Shown here piece after piece: positions 19,055-31,423 of a stretch of DNA of 64,000 nucleotides (positions are counted from its first letter, which is position 1; every line of letters starts with the position of its first letter). The notes beneath the pieces were generated by a model. The model had not been told where the DNA came from, made no database searches, and saw only the letters and a list, made by a program, of their open reading frames with translations. The position numbers and the translations under genes were made by a program. Source of the DNA: Frigidibacter oleivorans (GTDB lineage: Bacteria > Pseudomonadota > Alphaproteobacteria > Rhodobacterales > Rhodobacteraceae); assembly GCF_003993775.1 (NCBI RefSeq), contig NZ_RJRZ01000018.1, forward strand, positions 1 to 64,000. The letters are read 5' to 3'.

Positions 19055-19084
19055 GGCGGGGCCGGCAGCGATGCCGGCCCCGCC
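19055..19084 (+). terminator. Strong hairpin after icd
   Basis: GGCGGGGCCGGCA - GCGA - TGCCGGCCCCGCC is a perfect 13-bp stem with a GCGA tetraloop, 20 bases after the icd stop, followed by GCGTTTCGG. The T-run is short, but the stem is very stable. It may also end the gene coming from the other strand. Confidence 0.75.
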
Positions 19085-19099
19085 GCGTTTCGGGCCGCT

Positions 19100-19834
19100 T
19101 CAGTTGCTGGACGAGAAGCTGCCCTGCACCGCCTGCCCCGCGACCGTCAGCCCGCCGCCCGAGATCGTGGCGCAGCGCGCGCCGGTGGTGCGGATGCGCA
19201 GGCTTTCGATGGACATGTCGGCGGCCAGCCGGGCGGAATGGACATAGCCCACCAGCGCCCGCTGCCGGTCGATCACCGGCAGCCCGTCGAGCACCGAGGT
19301 ATTGCCCTCGGCCGCGCAGAAATACGGCCCCCGCACCGGGGCGGGCAGCGTCGCCCGCTGCGCCGCGGGCGTGATGGCCGCCGCCGGCGGCACGGCGCCC
19401 GATACGGCACCGGGCAGGCCTGCTGCCGTCGGGGCGGTCGCGGGGCAGCCCGCGCCCACGCAGGCGGTGGTGGCGCCGTTCGGGCCGAGCACGGTCGCCC
19501 CGGCCCCCAGCCCGCCGAGGCCGGCACTGGCCGATGCGGCGGAGCCGGCACCCACGCTGGCCGAGGCGCCCGCCTTCTGGCCGAGCCCGACATCGACATC
19601 GGCGATGCTGCCCTTCCCGCCCACCGTCGCGTCGGCATCGACCGGGCCGAGGCCCACATCGACATCGGCGACCGAGTCGCCCCCGACCGAGACATCGACA
19701 TCCAGGCCGCCGCCCTTGCCATCGCCGAGGCTCAGGGCGGCGGCGGGCAACGGCAGGGCCAGAAGGGCGGCGATCGACAGCAGGGCGAGCGGGCGCGATA
19801 CCGGCCCGCGGGACTGGCGCAGGGAATGCGTCAT
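19100..19834 (-). CDS. Secreted protein with Asp-Val/Gly repeats
   Basis: Not recognised. The 244-residue product starts with a clear signal peptide (PLALLSIAALLALPLPAAALS), then a low-complexity stretch of alternating Asp-Val and Gly motifs (VADVDVGLG ... IADVDVGLG), an Ala/Gly/Ser-rich part with two cysteines (ACVGAGC), and a more ordinary C-terminal domain (VLDGLPVIDRQRALVGYVHSARLA) ending GSFSSSN. GGAGGAA precedes ATG 19834. It is probably periplasmic or outside. The repeats recall the Gly/Leu/Asp proteins after 44.9 kb in style, but not in sequence. Confidence 0.68.
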   Translation of the reverse strand: MTHSLRQSRGPVSRPLALLSIAALLALPLPAAALSLGDGKGGGLDVDVSVGGDSVADVDVGLGPVDADATVGGKGSIADVDVGLGQKAGASASVGAGSAASASAGLGGLGAGATVLGPNGATTACVGAGCPATAPTAAGLPGAVSGAVPPAAAITPAAQRATLPAPVRGPYFCAAEGNTSVLDGLPVIDRQRALVGYVHSARLAADMSIESLRIRTTGARCATISGGGLTVAGQAVQGSFSSSN

Positions 19835-19947
19835 GATTTCCTCCGTCACGTTGCGCCGGCGGCAGATGCGTCCTCGCGCAGCCCGCCGGGGCGTCACGTC
19901 CCTCGACGGGAATGGTGCGCCCGGAATCCGGCCCGCATTCTGCAGGA

Positions 19948-20556
19948 TCAGCCGCGCCGGAGCGACGATCCGGCGTTCCGCGACGCAGTGTTGCGCAGGG
20001 GGGCGGGATCGAGGTCATAGACCATCTGCACGAAGCCGTTGCGCCAGCGCCGGACCCGGACGAGTCGCGCGCCGATCTCGCCCGGACCATGGCCGAACAG
20101 CGCGACCCCCTGCCCCAGCAACACCGGAACCTGGGTCAGCACCAGCCGGTCGACCAGCCGCTCGGCCAGGAACCGGCGCAGCGTCCCCTCGCCGTCGAGG
20201 CAGACCCGGTCGATGCCCCAGCCGGTCAGGTCCGCGAGTACTGCCTGCGGCGGGTCGTCGGTGATCCTCACCTGCCCCACCAGATCCGGCGGGACGGTTC
20301 CGGCGCCCGGCTGCGGCGTCATCACCACGACGGGCACCGGATAGGGCCAGCGCGGAAGCCGCCGCGCGCGGGCATAGGTGGCCGCCCCCATCACCACCGC
20401 GCCCATGGTCCGCATGAAGGCGGCGAGCCCGAAATCCTCGCCCTCCGGCACCGTCTGGCCAAGCAGCCAGCCGGTATCGCCATCGGGGCGGGCGATGAAA
20501 CCGTCGAGGCTGTGGGCGGCGAAAGCCTCGACGCGCGGCAGGGAACGGGGGGGCAT
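19948..20556 (-). CDS. Dihydrofolate reductase-like (RibD C-terminal domain) protein
   Basis: The 202-residue protein has the RibD C-terminal / dihydrofolate-reductase-like fold: an N-terminal VEAFAAHSLDGFIARPDG, a middle MGAVVMGAATYARARRLP (the TYE-like helix of this family) and VDRLVLTQVPVLLGQGVALF. Such stand-alone proteins are probably NADPH-dependent reductases with unknown substrate; they are not the folate enzyme itself. I chose ATG 20556 with GGAG about eight bases ahead; the frame is open further upstream without a better start. Confidence 0.8.
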   Translation of the reverse strand: MPPRSLPRVEAFAAHSLDGFIARPDGDTGWLLGQTVPEGEDFGLAAFMRTMGAVVMGAATYARARRLPRWPYPVPVVVMTPQPGAGTVPPDLVGQVRITDDPPQAVLADLTGWGIDRVCLDGEGTLRRFLAERLVDRLVLTQVPVLLGQGVALFGHGPGEIGARLVRVRRWRNGFVQMVYDLDPAPLRNTASRNAGSSLRRG

Positions 20557-20651
20557 GGCGGGCTCCGCTTTGGTCAGGACGACAGGTGCGGGGCGCCGGC
20601 ACAACCGCCGCCCCGCCGGATCGGGCCCCCGCCCGGGCTACCGACCCGCCC

Positions 20652-20894
20652 TCAGAACTGCGACCTCAGCCTTGGCAGCTGCTGCCCCGGCGGGGGCGCC
20701 GCTTTTGGCGGCAGCCCGACGTCGCGGCGCAGATGGTCGCTCAGCCGGTCGGCTGCGGTCGGCGCGGGGCGCCGGCGCAGGGGGCCGGTCAGCAGCCGCC
20801 CTGCCGCAACCGCCAGCACGCGCCACGCGCCATGTGCGGCGATGGTCGCGTCGATGGAGGGAATCCGAGTCTTTGCATGTTCCATTCTGTACAT
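20652..20894 (-). CDS. Small basic hypothetical protein
   Basis: Not recognised as a named family, but the sequence MEHAKTRIPSIDATIAAHGAWRVLAVAAGRLL followed by ADRLSDHLRRDVGLPP looks like a short protein type seen across Rhodobacteraceae. About 80 residues, basic, with an amphipathic helix. ATG 20894 and ATG 20885 are both possible starts; a GTG at 20912 is inside a GTGTC-T-GACAC inverted repeat (20902-20912) and is less likely. Confidence 0.55.
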   Translation of the reverse strand: MYRMEHAKTRIPSIDATIAAHGAWRVLAVAAGRLLTGPLRRRPAPTAADRLSDHLRRDVGLPPKAAPPPGQQLPRLRSQF

Positions 20895-21051
20895 CCGGCG
20901 CGTGTCTGACACGCGGTCCGGCCTCTGTTTCGGGATTGGAAAATGGACTCGTCACCGGGCGGGACGGCACGGGCCAGGGGCGCCGCACGGGTCACGTCGG
21001 GTCAGAAGGTCCGGTTCTGCGGTAAGGCGGGGCGCAGGCCCCGCGGGCGCC

Positions 21052-21147
21052 TCAGGCCCGACGTCGCCAGTCTGCGTCGACGGACGCGAGGGGCGACAGA
21101 CGGCGGTCGGCGAGTCCGGCCATGGCGGCGGTATACGAATGGGTCAT
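21052..21147 (-). CDS. Possible 31-residue small protein
   Basis: ATG 21147 is preceded by a strong GAGAGGAGG at good spacing and opens a 31-codon frame (MTHSYTAAMAGLADRRLSPL..., ending DWRRRA). It has the basic Arg-rich end and length of short DUF1127-like regulators, but is too short to assign. The wider gap 20895-21354 otherwise contains no convincing gene, only the hairpin at 21227-21264. Confidence 0.4.
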   Translation of the reverse strand: MTHSYTAAMAGLADRRLSPLASVDADWRRRA

Positions 21148-21226
21148 ATGGCCGCCTCCTCTCTCATGGGTTGACCGGGTGCGGCGATCTTCCCCAGTTC
21201 GCCGAGTCGGTCCAGCGCGAAAGCGG

Positions 21227-21264
21227 CGTTCTGTCGCAGTTGGGCGGAAAGCTGCGACAGAACG
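21227..21264. repeat. Perfect 13-bp inverted repeat upstream of the YitT gene
   Basis: CGTTCTGTCGCAG (21227-21239) and CTGCGACAGAACG (21252-21264) are perfectly complementary, with a 12-base loop, 91 bases before the YitT start. No T-run follows. It could be an attenuator or a binding site for a dimeric regulator, or an RNA element in the yitT leader. It is too long and too perfect to be chance in this composition. Confidence 0.6.
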
Positions 21265-21354
21265 GCAACAGGTGCCGCTGGCGGCAGGGGCGCCGCCCAC
21301 GCTGCAGCGCAGAAACCCGCTGGACGGAATCGGGGGCGGATGCGATAATACGTC

Positions 21355-21993
21355 ATGGCTGCTGACCTTAATCCCCCGCTGCCCGGTGCCGCCCCTGCCA
21401 CCCCGCGCTATACGCTGGTCGAGGATCTGCAGGGGCTGTTCATCAGCACGGTGCAATGCGCGCTGGCCATCCACCTGCTGCGGACCGCGGGCCTGTCCAC
21501 GGGCGGCACCGCGGGGCTGGCGCTGCTGATCGGCTATGCCACGGGCTGGAGCTTCGGCTGGGTCTTCTTCCTGGTCAACCTGCCCTTCTATGCCATCGCC
21601 TGGATGCGCAAGGGCCGCGGTTTCGCGGTGAAGAGTTTCGTCTCCGTCGCGGCGGTGTCGGCGCTGGCCGATGCGATGCCGCCCTGGGTCACGATTGCGG
21701 CGATCCATCCGGCAGCGGCGGCGGTGCTGTTCGGCGTGGTGGCGGGCGCGGGCCTGCTGGGCCTGTTCCGCCACGCCTCGTCGCTGGGCGGCGTGTCGAT
21801 CGTCGCGGTGATCGTGCAGGACCGCTGGGGCATCCGCGCGGGCTGGGTGCAGCTGGGTTATGACGCCTGCCTGTTCCTCGTCTCCTTCGCGGTTCTGGCG
21901 CCGGCACAGGTGGGCTGGTCGCTGCTTGGCGCGGTCATGCTGAACCTCGTGATCGCGATGAACCACCGCCGCGACTGGTATGTCGCGGCCTGA
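21355..21993 (+). CDS. YitT-family membrane protein
   Basis: The 212-residue integral membrane protein has five or six hydrophobic segments in the YitT/DUF161 layout: [56 protein letters not shown], and [21 protein letters not shown]. The conserved G-(S/T)-GG-T glycine motif is present twice. The family may transport small substrates but has no established function. It is followed 73 bases later by an SMR exporter gene on the same strand. Confidence 0.85.
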   Translation: MAADLNPPLPGAAPATPRYTLVEDLQGLFISTVQCALAIHLLRTAGLSTGGTAGLALLIGYATGWSFGWVFFLVNLPFYAIAWMRKGRGFAVKSFVSVAAVSALADAMPPWVTIAAIHPAAAAVLFGVVAGAGLLGLFRHASSLGGVSIVAVIVQDRWGIRAGWVQLGYDACLFLVSFAVLAPAQVGWSLLGAVMLNLVIAMNHRRDWYVAA

Positions 21994-22066
21994 TCCTGTC
22001 GCTTCCAGACTGTCCGGCCCCGCAAAAGCCGCTATACCGGGGCCCAGACTCCAGCCGGTGCGACCG

Positions 22067-22402
22067 ATGTCCAAGACCTATGTCTACCTGTTCCTCGCCG
22101 TCCTCTTCGAAACCTTCGGCACCTCCTGCCTGCAGGCCAGCCAGCAGCTGACCCGGTTCTGGCCCTCCGTCGGGATCTTCGTGGGATTCGGCGCGGCCTT
22201 CTGGTTCTTCATGCAGGTGCTGAAGGTGGTGCCGCTCGGCGTGACCTATGCGCTGTGGTCGGGCATCGGGATCGTCCTGATCTCGCTGTCGGGCTACTTC
22301 GTCTTCGGGCAGAAGCTGGACGCCTGGGCCGTCCTCGGCATCGGCCTGATCATCGCCGGGATCGTGGTCATCAACCTGCTGTCGCAGACCTCGGTGCACT
22401 AG
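22067..22402 (+). CDS. Small multidrug resistance (SMR) family exporter
   Basis: The 111-residue, four-helix transporter is of the EmrE/SugE superfamily. The essential membrane Glu15 ([12 protein letters not shown]) is in place, with [15 protein letters not shown] in helix 3 and [17 protein letters not shown] as helix 4. SMR proteins dimerise and exchange protons for cationic drugs or guanidinium; which applies here is unclear. I chose ATG 22067, which begins at the first helix. No guanidine riboswitch motif was found ahead of it. Confidence 0.9.
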   Translation: MSKTYVYLFLAVLFETFGTSCLQASQQLTRFWPSVGIFVGFGAAFWFFMQVLKVVPLGVTYALWSGIGIVLISLSGYFVFGQKLDAWAVLGIGLIIAGIVVINLLSQTSVH

Positions 22403-22484
22403 CGCCGCCGCGGCGCCGCAATCCTGCTGGCCTTTCCCGGCGGTTTCGCTTAGACGCGGCACCGCAGCATCCCGGGAACGCCTC

Positions 22485-24302
<1,818 letters not shown>

Positions 24303-24477
24303 TCCGGCCCGCCTGCCCCCGCTTCTGCCCCGCCCCTGCTACAACCGTGTCGCCGGTGCGACGGATCGCACCGTCACGCCAGAATCGTGCATCGCGCCTG
24401 CAACAAGACTTGCACCGGGCGACTGCAGGCCCCAGATTTCGTGTCAGGATTGTGACGCCGGCTGGGGAGGCACGGCA

Positions 24478-24600
24478 ATGACGGGAACCGGGACGGCAAG
24501 CGGATCGGATCAATTTTCGGGCTGGTGGATCGCGCCGATGGCCCTGCTGGGCCTGGGGGTCTGGCTCAACCTCGCCCAGCTGGCGCATGGGGTGATCTGA
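24478..24600 (+). CDS. Possible 40-residue single-span membrane protein
   Basis: GGGGAGG precedes ATG 24478 at seven bases and opens a 40-codon frame with one hydrophobic helix (WWIAPMALLGLGVWLNLAQLA) after a Gly/Ser/Thr-rich N-terminus. The strong ribosome site and the helix argue for a real small protein. It has no recognised homologue and sits alone between typA and a convergent gene. Confidence 0.5.
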   Translation: MTGTGTASGSDQFSGWWIAPMALLGLGVWLNLAQLAHGVI

Positions 24601-24644
24601 CAGGCCGCGGCGGGTGACGGGTGGCAGGGGTTGCGCCGGTCCCG

Positions 24645-25436
24645 TCAGGCCGCCTGCGACAGCGCCACCGGCCGGAAGGGCCGCACCTCGACCGCCGCAC
24701 CGTCGAAGATGCAGAAGCTGCCGGGCGGAACCGCCTCCCACGCCTCGCCATCCTCCAGCGGCTCCGACACCACCGCCCGCCCCTGCCGGCTGTCCGACCA
24801 GCGATGATAGAGCGTCGGCGCCCCCTCGTCCGTGGCATAGCGCACCGCATACAGCCGCCGGCCGTCGGAATAGGCCGCCGTCAGCCGCACATGCGGCGCG
24901 GCGCCCGCGGCGCGGCTCAGCGCCTCGAACCGGGCGGTGGCGCGTTCCATCGCCCCCTGCGGATCCTCCTCCAGCCCCTCGCCGAGCGCGGTCAGGAACA
25001 GCGCCTCGCTGTCGGTCGCGCCGCGCCGGTGGGCATAGAGCGCGTCTGGGATCAGCATCTCGGCCGCGCGGCGGAAGCCGTCATAGCCGCCGATCTGGCC
25101 ATTGTGCATGAAGCACCAGCGCCCGACCACGAAGGGGTGGCAGTTGTTGCGGCTGGTCGCAGTGCCGGTCGAGGCGCGGACATGGGCCAGGAACAGCCGC
25201 GAGCGCACCTGCGCCACCAGGCTTTTCAGGTTCGGGTCCGACCAGGCCGGCATCACGTCGCGATACAGCCCCGGCTCCGGCCGCTCGCCGTACCAGGCGA
25301 GGCCGAATCCGTCGGCATTGACGCTGGTCAGGCACTGGCTGGCGCAATGGCTTTGCCGGATCAGCGAATGGCCGGGCCGGCTGACGATGTCTTCCAGAAA
25401 GATTGCCTCGCCCGTATAGGCCGCCCAACGGCACAT
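24645..25436 (-). CDS. Class II glutamine amidotransferase-like protein
   Basis: The 263-residue protein has the N-terminal-nucleophile glutaminase fold. Cys2 directly follows the initiator Met (MCRWAAYTGE). Later marks are NADGFGLAWYGERPEPG, FLAHVRASTGTATSRNNCHPF, FMHNGQIGGYDGFRR and RGATDSEALFLTAL. This is the YafJ/EgtC-like family, which has only the glutaminase domain. The acceptor is unknown, and ergothioneine partners are not nearby. I use ATG 25436 because the Cys must be residue 2; the upstream in-frame extension would bury it. Confidence 0.88.
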   Translation of the reverse strand: MCRWAAYTGEAIFLEDIVSRPGHSLIRQSHCASQCLTSVNADGFGLAWYGERPEPGLYRDVMPAWSDPNLKSLVAQVRSRLFLAHVRASTGTATSRNNCHPFVVGRWCFMHNGQIGGYDGFRRAAEMLIPDALYAHRRGATDSEALFLTALGEGLEEDPQGAMERATARFEALSRAAGAAPHVRLTAAYSDGRRLYAVRYATDEGAPTLYHRWSDSRQGRAVVSEPLEDGEAWEAVPPGSFCIFDGAAVEVRPFRPVALSQAA

Positions 25437-25894
25437 TCCGTCTTCTCCTGCCCCCAGGGCCTGTCCGGTGCCGCGCATCCGGCGCGGCCAGCCCGTCATT
25501 CTGCTGTCATCCTAGCGTCACGCGCCCGGACGGAAAAGCAACATGCGGGGGGAACATCGCCGGCAGGCGCAAGATCGGCGCCGATTTGGGCGACGGGCGC
25601 GCCCCGCGCCCGCCGCGAAGGCACAGGTTCTGAAGGCACACGCCCCTGCCTCCGCGTCCGAAGGCAGGGACACACTCGTTACGCACAGTGGCTAGGCCGG
25701 ACCCGCGCGAGATCGGCCAAGGCTGGAAACGACACCCGGTCCTGGAACGGCCGGCGTCGGGTTCGGGAGGATGCAGCGCGGGCGTGAAGGCTGGCGCGGC
25801 AGGAACAAACCGGCGCGACAACGGCGCCACAATAAAATCGGCAATGGAAAATGCGTCGAACAGTTCGGAAATTATTCCGCGCCGCAGAGGTGTT
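25437..25894. other. 458-base intergenic stretch with one hairpin, no convincing gene
   Basis: No frame here shows coding signs on either strand. It contains a perfect 8-bp hairpin, CCCTGCCT (25644-25651) / AGGCAGGG (25662-25669), and an A/T-richer patch near 25830-25890. A promoter for the amidotransferase probably lies in the lower part. A structured non-coding RNA cannot be excluded, but I could not identify one. Confidence 0.4.
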
Positions 25895-26575
25895 TCAACC
25901 GATTCGTAACGGTTGAGGCCGCGGACCGGGCTCCGCGGCCTGCGGCGCAATGTCCCCCGCAGGGGCCGTCCGGTGCAGCCCGCCTGCCGGCACGGCATCG
26001 TAAAGCGCCTTGTCTTGCGCCAGTTGCGCCGCCAGCCGCGCCGCCAGTTCGGACGGAAGCTCCGTCGAGGCGGGCGGCGAGACGTTCATGTGCGGCAGGG
26101 TCACCGCACAATCGAGCCGGTCCTCGAGGAAATGCAGGAAGGCGTCGATCTCCTCATAGCGGAACAGGTGATCGACCAGGACCTCGCCCGCCTCATCGGC
26201 CAGATAGGCGGATTGCGACCCGAGCCCCGCCAGCCCGCCCGCCGGGTCGTCGAGCCAGCCTTCGACGAAGGCGGCGAAATCCTCGCGCGTGCCGTCCCCG
26301 ATCGGCAGATGCTCGCGCAGGCGATAGCGATACCAGCTGCCCAGCCAGTCGCCAGGCTCGCGGATCAGGGCCACCGTCTCGAAGGCGGCGCCCTCGTTCG
26401 AGGCCGACAGGAACGGCGCCAGCAGCGTGCCGAACCGGGCGGCCGTGGTATGCTTCAGCGCGGGCGGCCGCGACACCGCCACATCCGCCAGCGATTCCAG
26501 CGCCATCTCGATCGACACCGAGCCGGTCTTGGTATTGGCGAGGAACACGAGATGTCGTTTCCAGAAGATCAGCAT
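25895..26575 (-). CDS. Sulfotransferase-like protein
   Basis: The 226-residue protein resembles the P-loop sulfotransferases. The N-terminal FLANTKTGSVSIEMAL could be the 5'-phosphosulfate loop, and VALIREPGDWLGSWYRYRLREHL has the Arg-x-Pro of the 3'-phosphate site. The acceptor, probably a carbohydrate, is unknown. Such genes appear in many Rhodobacterales genomes. The stop codon lies in a 6-bp hairpin CAACCG/CGGTTG (25896-25915). No partner gene is adjacent. Confidence 0.72.
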   Translation of the reverse strand: MLIFWKRHLVFLANTKTGSVSIEMALESLADVAVSRPPALKHTTAARFGTLLAPFLSASNEGAAFETVALIREPGDWLGSWYRYRLREHLPIGDGTREDFAAFVEGWLDDPAGGLAGLGSQSAYLADEAGEVLVDHLFRYEEIDAFLHFLEDRLDCAVTLPHMNVSPPASTELPSELAARLAAQLAQDKALYDAVPAGGLHRTAPAGDIAPQAAEPGPRPQPLRIG

Positions 26576-26810
26576 CGGTCAGGGCGTCCCGTCATTGGCT
26601 GCGGGCGGCCCGTTTCGCAGCTGCAGCATGGGCGCCCGATGCTTGATCCCCGAAAAATCCCGCTCCGGCAAGCGCGGCGGGGGCCGCAAGGTGGTTTTTC
26701 GGCCCCGCTGCGATCCTGCGCCCTGAAAAACGCCGCGTCAGCCCGATGGCCGTAAACCTGCCATTAACCCCGACGACGCGAAGCTCGGCGGCAGAACGAT
26801 GAATAGCGGT

Positions 26811-26858
26811 TGAAATGTTCCCGTTTTGATCGCATAAGTGCAAGAACAAGTGCGGAAC
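26811..26858 (+). promoter_or_regulatory. recA promoter with alphaproteobacterial LexA (SOS) box
   Basis: TTGAAA (26811-26816) and CATAAG (26833-26838) form a promoter with 16-base spacing. Just after it lies GAAC-AAGTGCG-GAAC (26844-26858), the complement of GTTC-N7-GTTC, the direct-repeat LexA box of alphaproteobacteria. It would cover the transcription start, giving simple LexA repression. The rest of the 344-base gap (26576-26919) shows no gene. Confidence 0.85.
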
Positions 26859-26919
26859 ATCTGGCCCGTCCTTGCGGGGATTGCCCCCCGCGACCGGGTA
26901 TGGAACAAGGATCGGACCG

Positions 26920-27990
26920 ATGGCAGTGGCGAACCTCTTTGACATGACCGACAAGCGCAACGCGGACAAGCAGAAGGCGCTCGACAGTGCGCTGGCCCAG
27001 ATCGAACGGCAGTTCGGCAAGGGCTCGATCATGAAGCTCGGGACCAACAACCCGGTGATGGAGATCGAGTCGACCTCGACCGGGTCGCTGGGGCTCGACA
27101 TCGCGCTCGGCATCGGCGGGTTGCCCAAGGGCCGGATCGTGGAAATTTACGGCCCGGAAAGCTCGGGCAAGACCACGCTGACCCTGCATGTCGTGGCCGA
27201 GGAGCAGAAGAAGGGCGGCGTCTGCGCCTTCGTCGATGCCGAACACGCGCTCGACCCGCAATATGCCCGGAAACTGGGCGTGAATCTGGACGAGCTGCTG
27301 ATCAGCCAGCCCGATACCGGCGAACAGGCGCTGGAAATCGTCGATACGCTGGTCCGCTCCGGCGCGGTCAGCCTGATCGTGGTGGACTCGGTCGCGGCGC
27401 TGACCCCGAAGGCAGAGCTTGAGGGCGACATGGGCGATGCCACGGTCGGCGCCCAGGCAAGGCTGATGAGCCAGGCGATGCGCAAGCTCACCGCCTCGAT
27501 CGGCCGGTCGAACTGCATGGTGATCTTCATCAACCAGATCCGCATGAAGATCGGGGTGATGTTCGGCTCTCCCGAAACCACCACCGGCGGCAACGCGCTG
27601 AAATTCTACGCCTCGGTCCGGCTCGACATCCGCCGGATCGGCTCGATCAAGGACCGGGACGAGGTCGTGGGCAACTCCACCCGCGTCAAGGTGGTCAAGA
27701 ACAAGGTCGCCCCGCCCTTCAAGCAGGTGGAATTCGACATCATGTATGGCGAGGGCATCTCGAAGACCGGCGAGATCGTCGATCTGGGCGTGAAGGCCGG
27801 CGTCGTGGAAAAATCGGGCGCCTGGTATTCCTATGGCGACGAGCGCATCGGCCAGGGCCGCGAGAATGCCAAGCAGTTCCTGAAGGACCATCCCGACGTC
27901 GCGCAGGCGATCGAGGACAAGGTCCGCGCCGGCCACGGGCTGGATCTGGCCGCGCCGATGACCGAGGATGGCGACGACCTGACCGAATAG
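26920..27990 (+). CDS. recA: Recombinase RecA
   Basis: RecA is the DNA-strand-exchange ATPase and SOS co-protease. The 356-residue sequence has the N-terminal [22 protein letters not shown], Walker A GPESSGKT (78-85), Walker [12 protein letters not shown], loop L1/L2 ([32 protein letters not shown]), and an acidic C-terminal tail ([10 protein letters not shown]). ATG 26920 gives the usual length; ATG 26944 is an alternative. An SOS box is upstream. Confidence 0.97.
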   Translation: MAVANLFDMTDKRNADKQKALDSALAQIERQFGKGSIMKLGTNNPVMEIESTSTGSLGLDIALGIGGLPKGRIVEIYGPESSGKTTLTLHVVAEEQKKGGVCAFVDAEHALDPQYARKLGVNLDELLISQPDTGEQALEIVDTLVRSGAVSLIVVDSVAALTPKAELEGDMGDATVGAQARLMSQAMRKLTASIGRSNCMVIFINQIRMKIGVMFGSPETTTGGNALKFYASVRLDIRRIGSIKDRDEVVGNSTRVKVVKNKVAPPFKQVEFDIMYGEGISKTGEIVDLGVKAGVVEKSGAWYSYGDERIGQGRENAKQFLKDHPDVAQAIEDKVRAGHGLDLAAPMTEDGDDLTE

Positions 27991-28001
27991 GCCGCGCAAG
28001 C

Positions 28002-28058
28002 GGGGAGACCGAGGGAGGGACGGGGTGCTGCCCCCCGTCCGCCTGTGGCAGTCTCCCC
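28002..28058 (+). terminator. Nested hairpins after recA
   Basis: An outer 8-bp pair GGGGAGAC (28002-28009) / GTCTCCCC (28051-28058) encloses a smaller stem GGACGGGG (28018-28025) / CCCCGTCC (28033-28040). This probably ends the recA transcript, but no T-run is present. It could instead be a structured RNA leader for alaS, which starts 240 bases later. Confidence 0.5.
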
Positions 28059-28130
28059 CGGGAGAGTTGCGTCAGCTGCGGGGGCCGCGCCGGCAAGACC
28101 CCGAGGGCCGGGCGGCTGCCGGACTCACGG

Positions 28131-28245
28131 GACAAGGCCGCCTCGCCAGACAGGCCGCCTCGCCAGGGACCGGGCCGCCTAGGTGAAGGGCCGCCTCGCC
28201 GGGCAAGCCAGCCTCGCTGGACAGGCCGCCTCGCTGGACAGGGCG
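28131..28245. repeat. Degenerate tandem repeat of about 18 bases before alaS
   Basis: About six imperfect copies of GGCCGCCTCGCCAGACA follow each other with 16-21-base periods; copies differ by small indels and by the pair AG/TG. Both the top strand and its complement lack convincing coding. There are no unique spacers, so it is not a CRISPR. It lies between the recA hairpins and alaS. Confidence 0.65.
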
Positions 28246-28298
28246 GCGGGCCGGCGATACACCGTTGCGACCGCTCACTCCCGCCCGGAAAGCCCGCG

Positions 28299-30962
<2,664 letters not shown>

Positions 30963-30973
30963 GGAGACGACCG

Positions 30974-31261
30974 ATGACCGCACTCTGGATCGCGCATGTG
31001 ACTGTCACCGATGCCGAGGCCTATGGCCGCTATGCCGAACTGGCAGGCCCCGCCATCGCGGGGTTCGGCGGTGTCTTCCTCGCCCGCGGCGGGCGGCACG
31101 TGCAGCTGGAAGGCAATGACCGCGCCCGCAACGTGGTGGTGCGCTTCCCCTCGGTCGAGGCGGCGGAGGCCTGCTACCGCTCGCCCGACTATCAGGCGGC
31201 GCTGGCCCATGCCCGCAACGCCTCGGTCCGCGACCTCGTCATCGTCGAGGAGATCGGCTGA
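30974..31261 (+). CDS. DUF1330-family protein
   Basis: The 95-residue alpha+beta-barrel protein (MTALWIAHVTVTDAEAYGRYAE ... GFGGVFLARGGRHVQLEG ... VVRFPSVEAAEACYRSPDYQ) matches the DUF1330 family, a ferredoxin-like fold related to heme-degrading monooxygenases, without known function. AAGGAG (30961-30966) overlaps the alaS stop region and precedes ATG 30974 by seven bases, so it is likely in the alaS transcript. Confidence 0.88.
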   Translation: MTALWIAHVTVTDAEAYGRYAELAGPAIAGFGGVFLARGGRHVQLEGNDRARNVVVRFPSVEAAEACYRSPDYQAALAHARNASVRDLVIVEEIG

Positions 31262-31279
31262 GGCCCGCCGGGGCGGCCC

Positions 31280-31295
31280 GGGGGCACTGGCCCCC
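31280..31295. terminator. Possible hairpin between DUF1330 gene and cckA
   Basis: GGGGGC-ACTG-GCCCCC is a 6-bp stem in the convergent gap between these genes. It has no T-run on either side. It may end transcripts from both sides. Confidence 0.35.
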
Positions 31296-31423
31296 GCCGC
31301 CCGGGCGGTTGACTCACCCGAGAACAGTCTCCGGCGGTTGCGTCGGCGCCGCAGTCGCGCCGGCCTGACCGGCACCGGTTGCGCAGCCACGTTCTCCGGT
31401 CGACCCGCAGCCGCCCTGTCGCC

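Noticed and set aside
17595-20090. Minus-strand frame of about 830 codons over icd
   Set aside because: icd on the plus strand is certain; the antisense translation has no recognisable domain and starts in unrelated sequence.
20943-21365. Plus-strand frame of 140 codons in the gap before yitT
   Set aside because: Arg/Gly-rich shadow-type translation without a ribosome site that runs through the hairpin.
21994-22066. Guanidine (mini-ykkC) riboswitch before the SMR gene
   Set aside because: No pair of hairpins with ACGR loops is present; the hairpin at 21227-21264 has a different loop and lies before yitT.
28131-28245. Possible small CRISPR array
   Set aside because: Repeat units follow one another directly with indels; no regular unique spacers and no cas genes.
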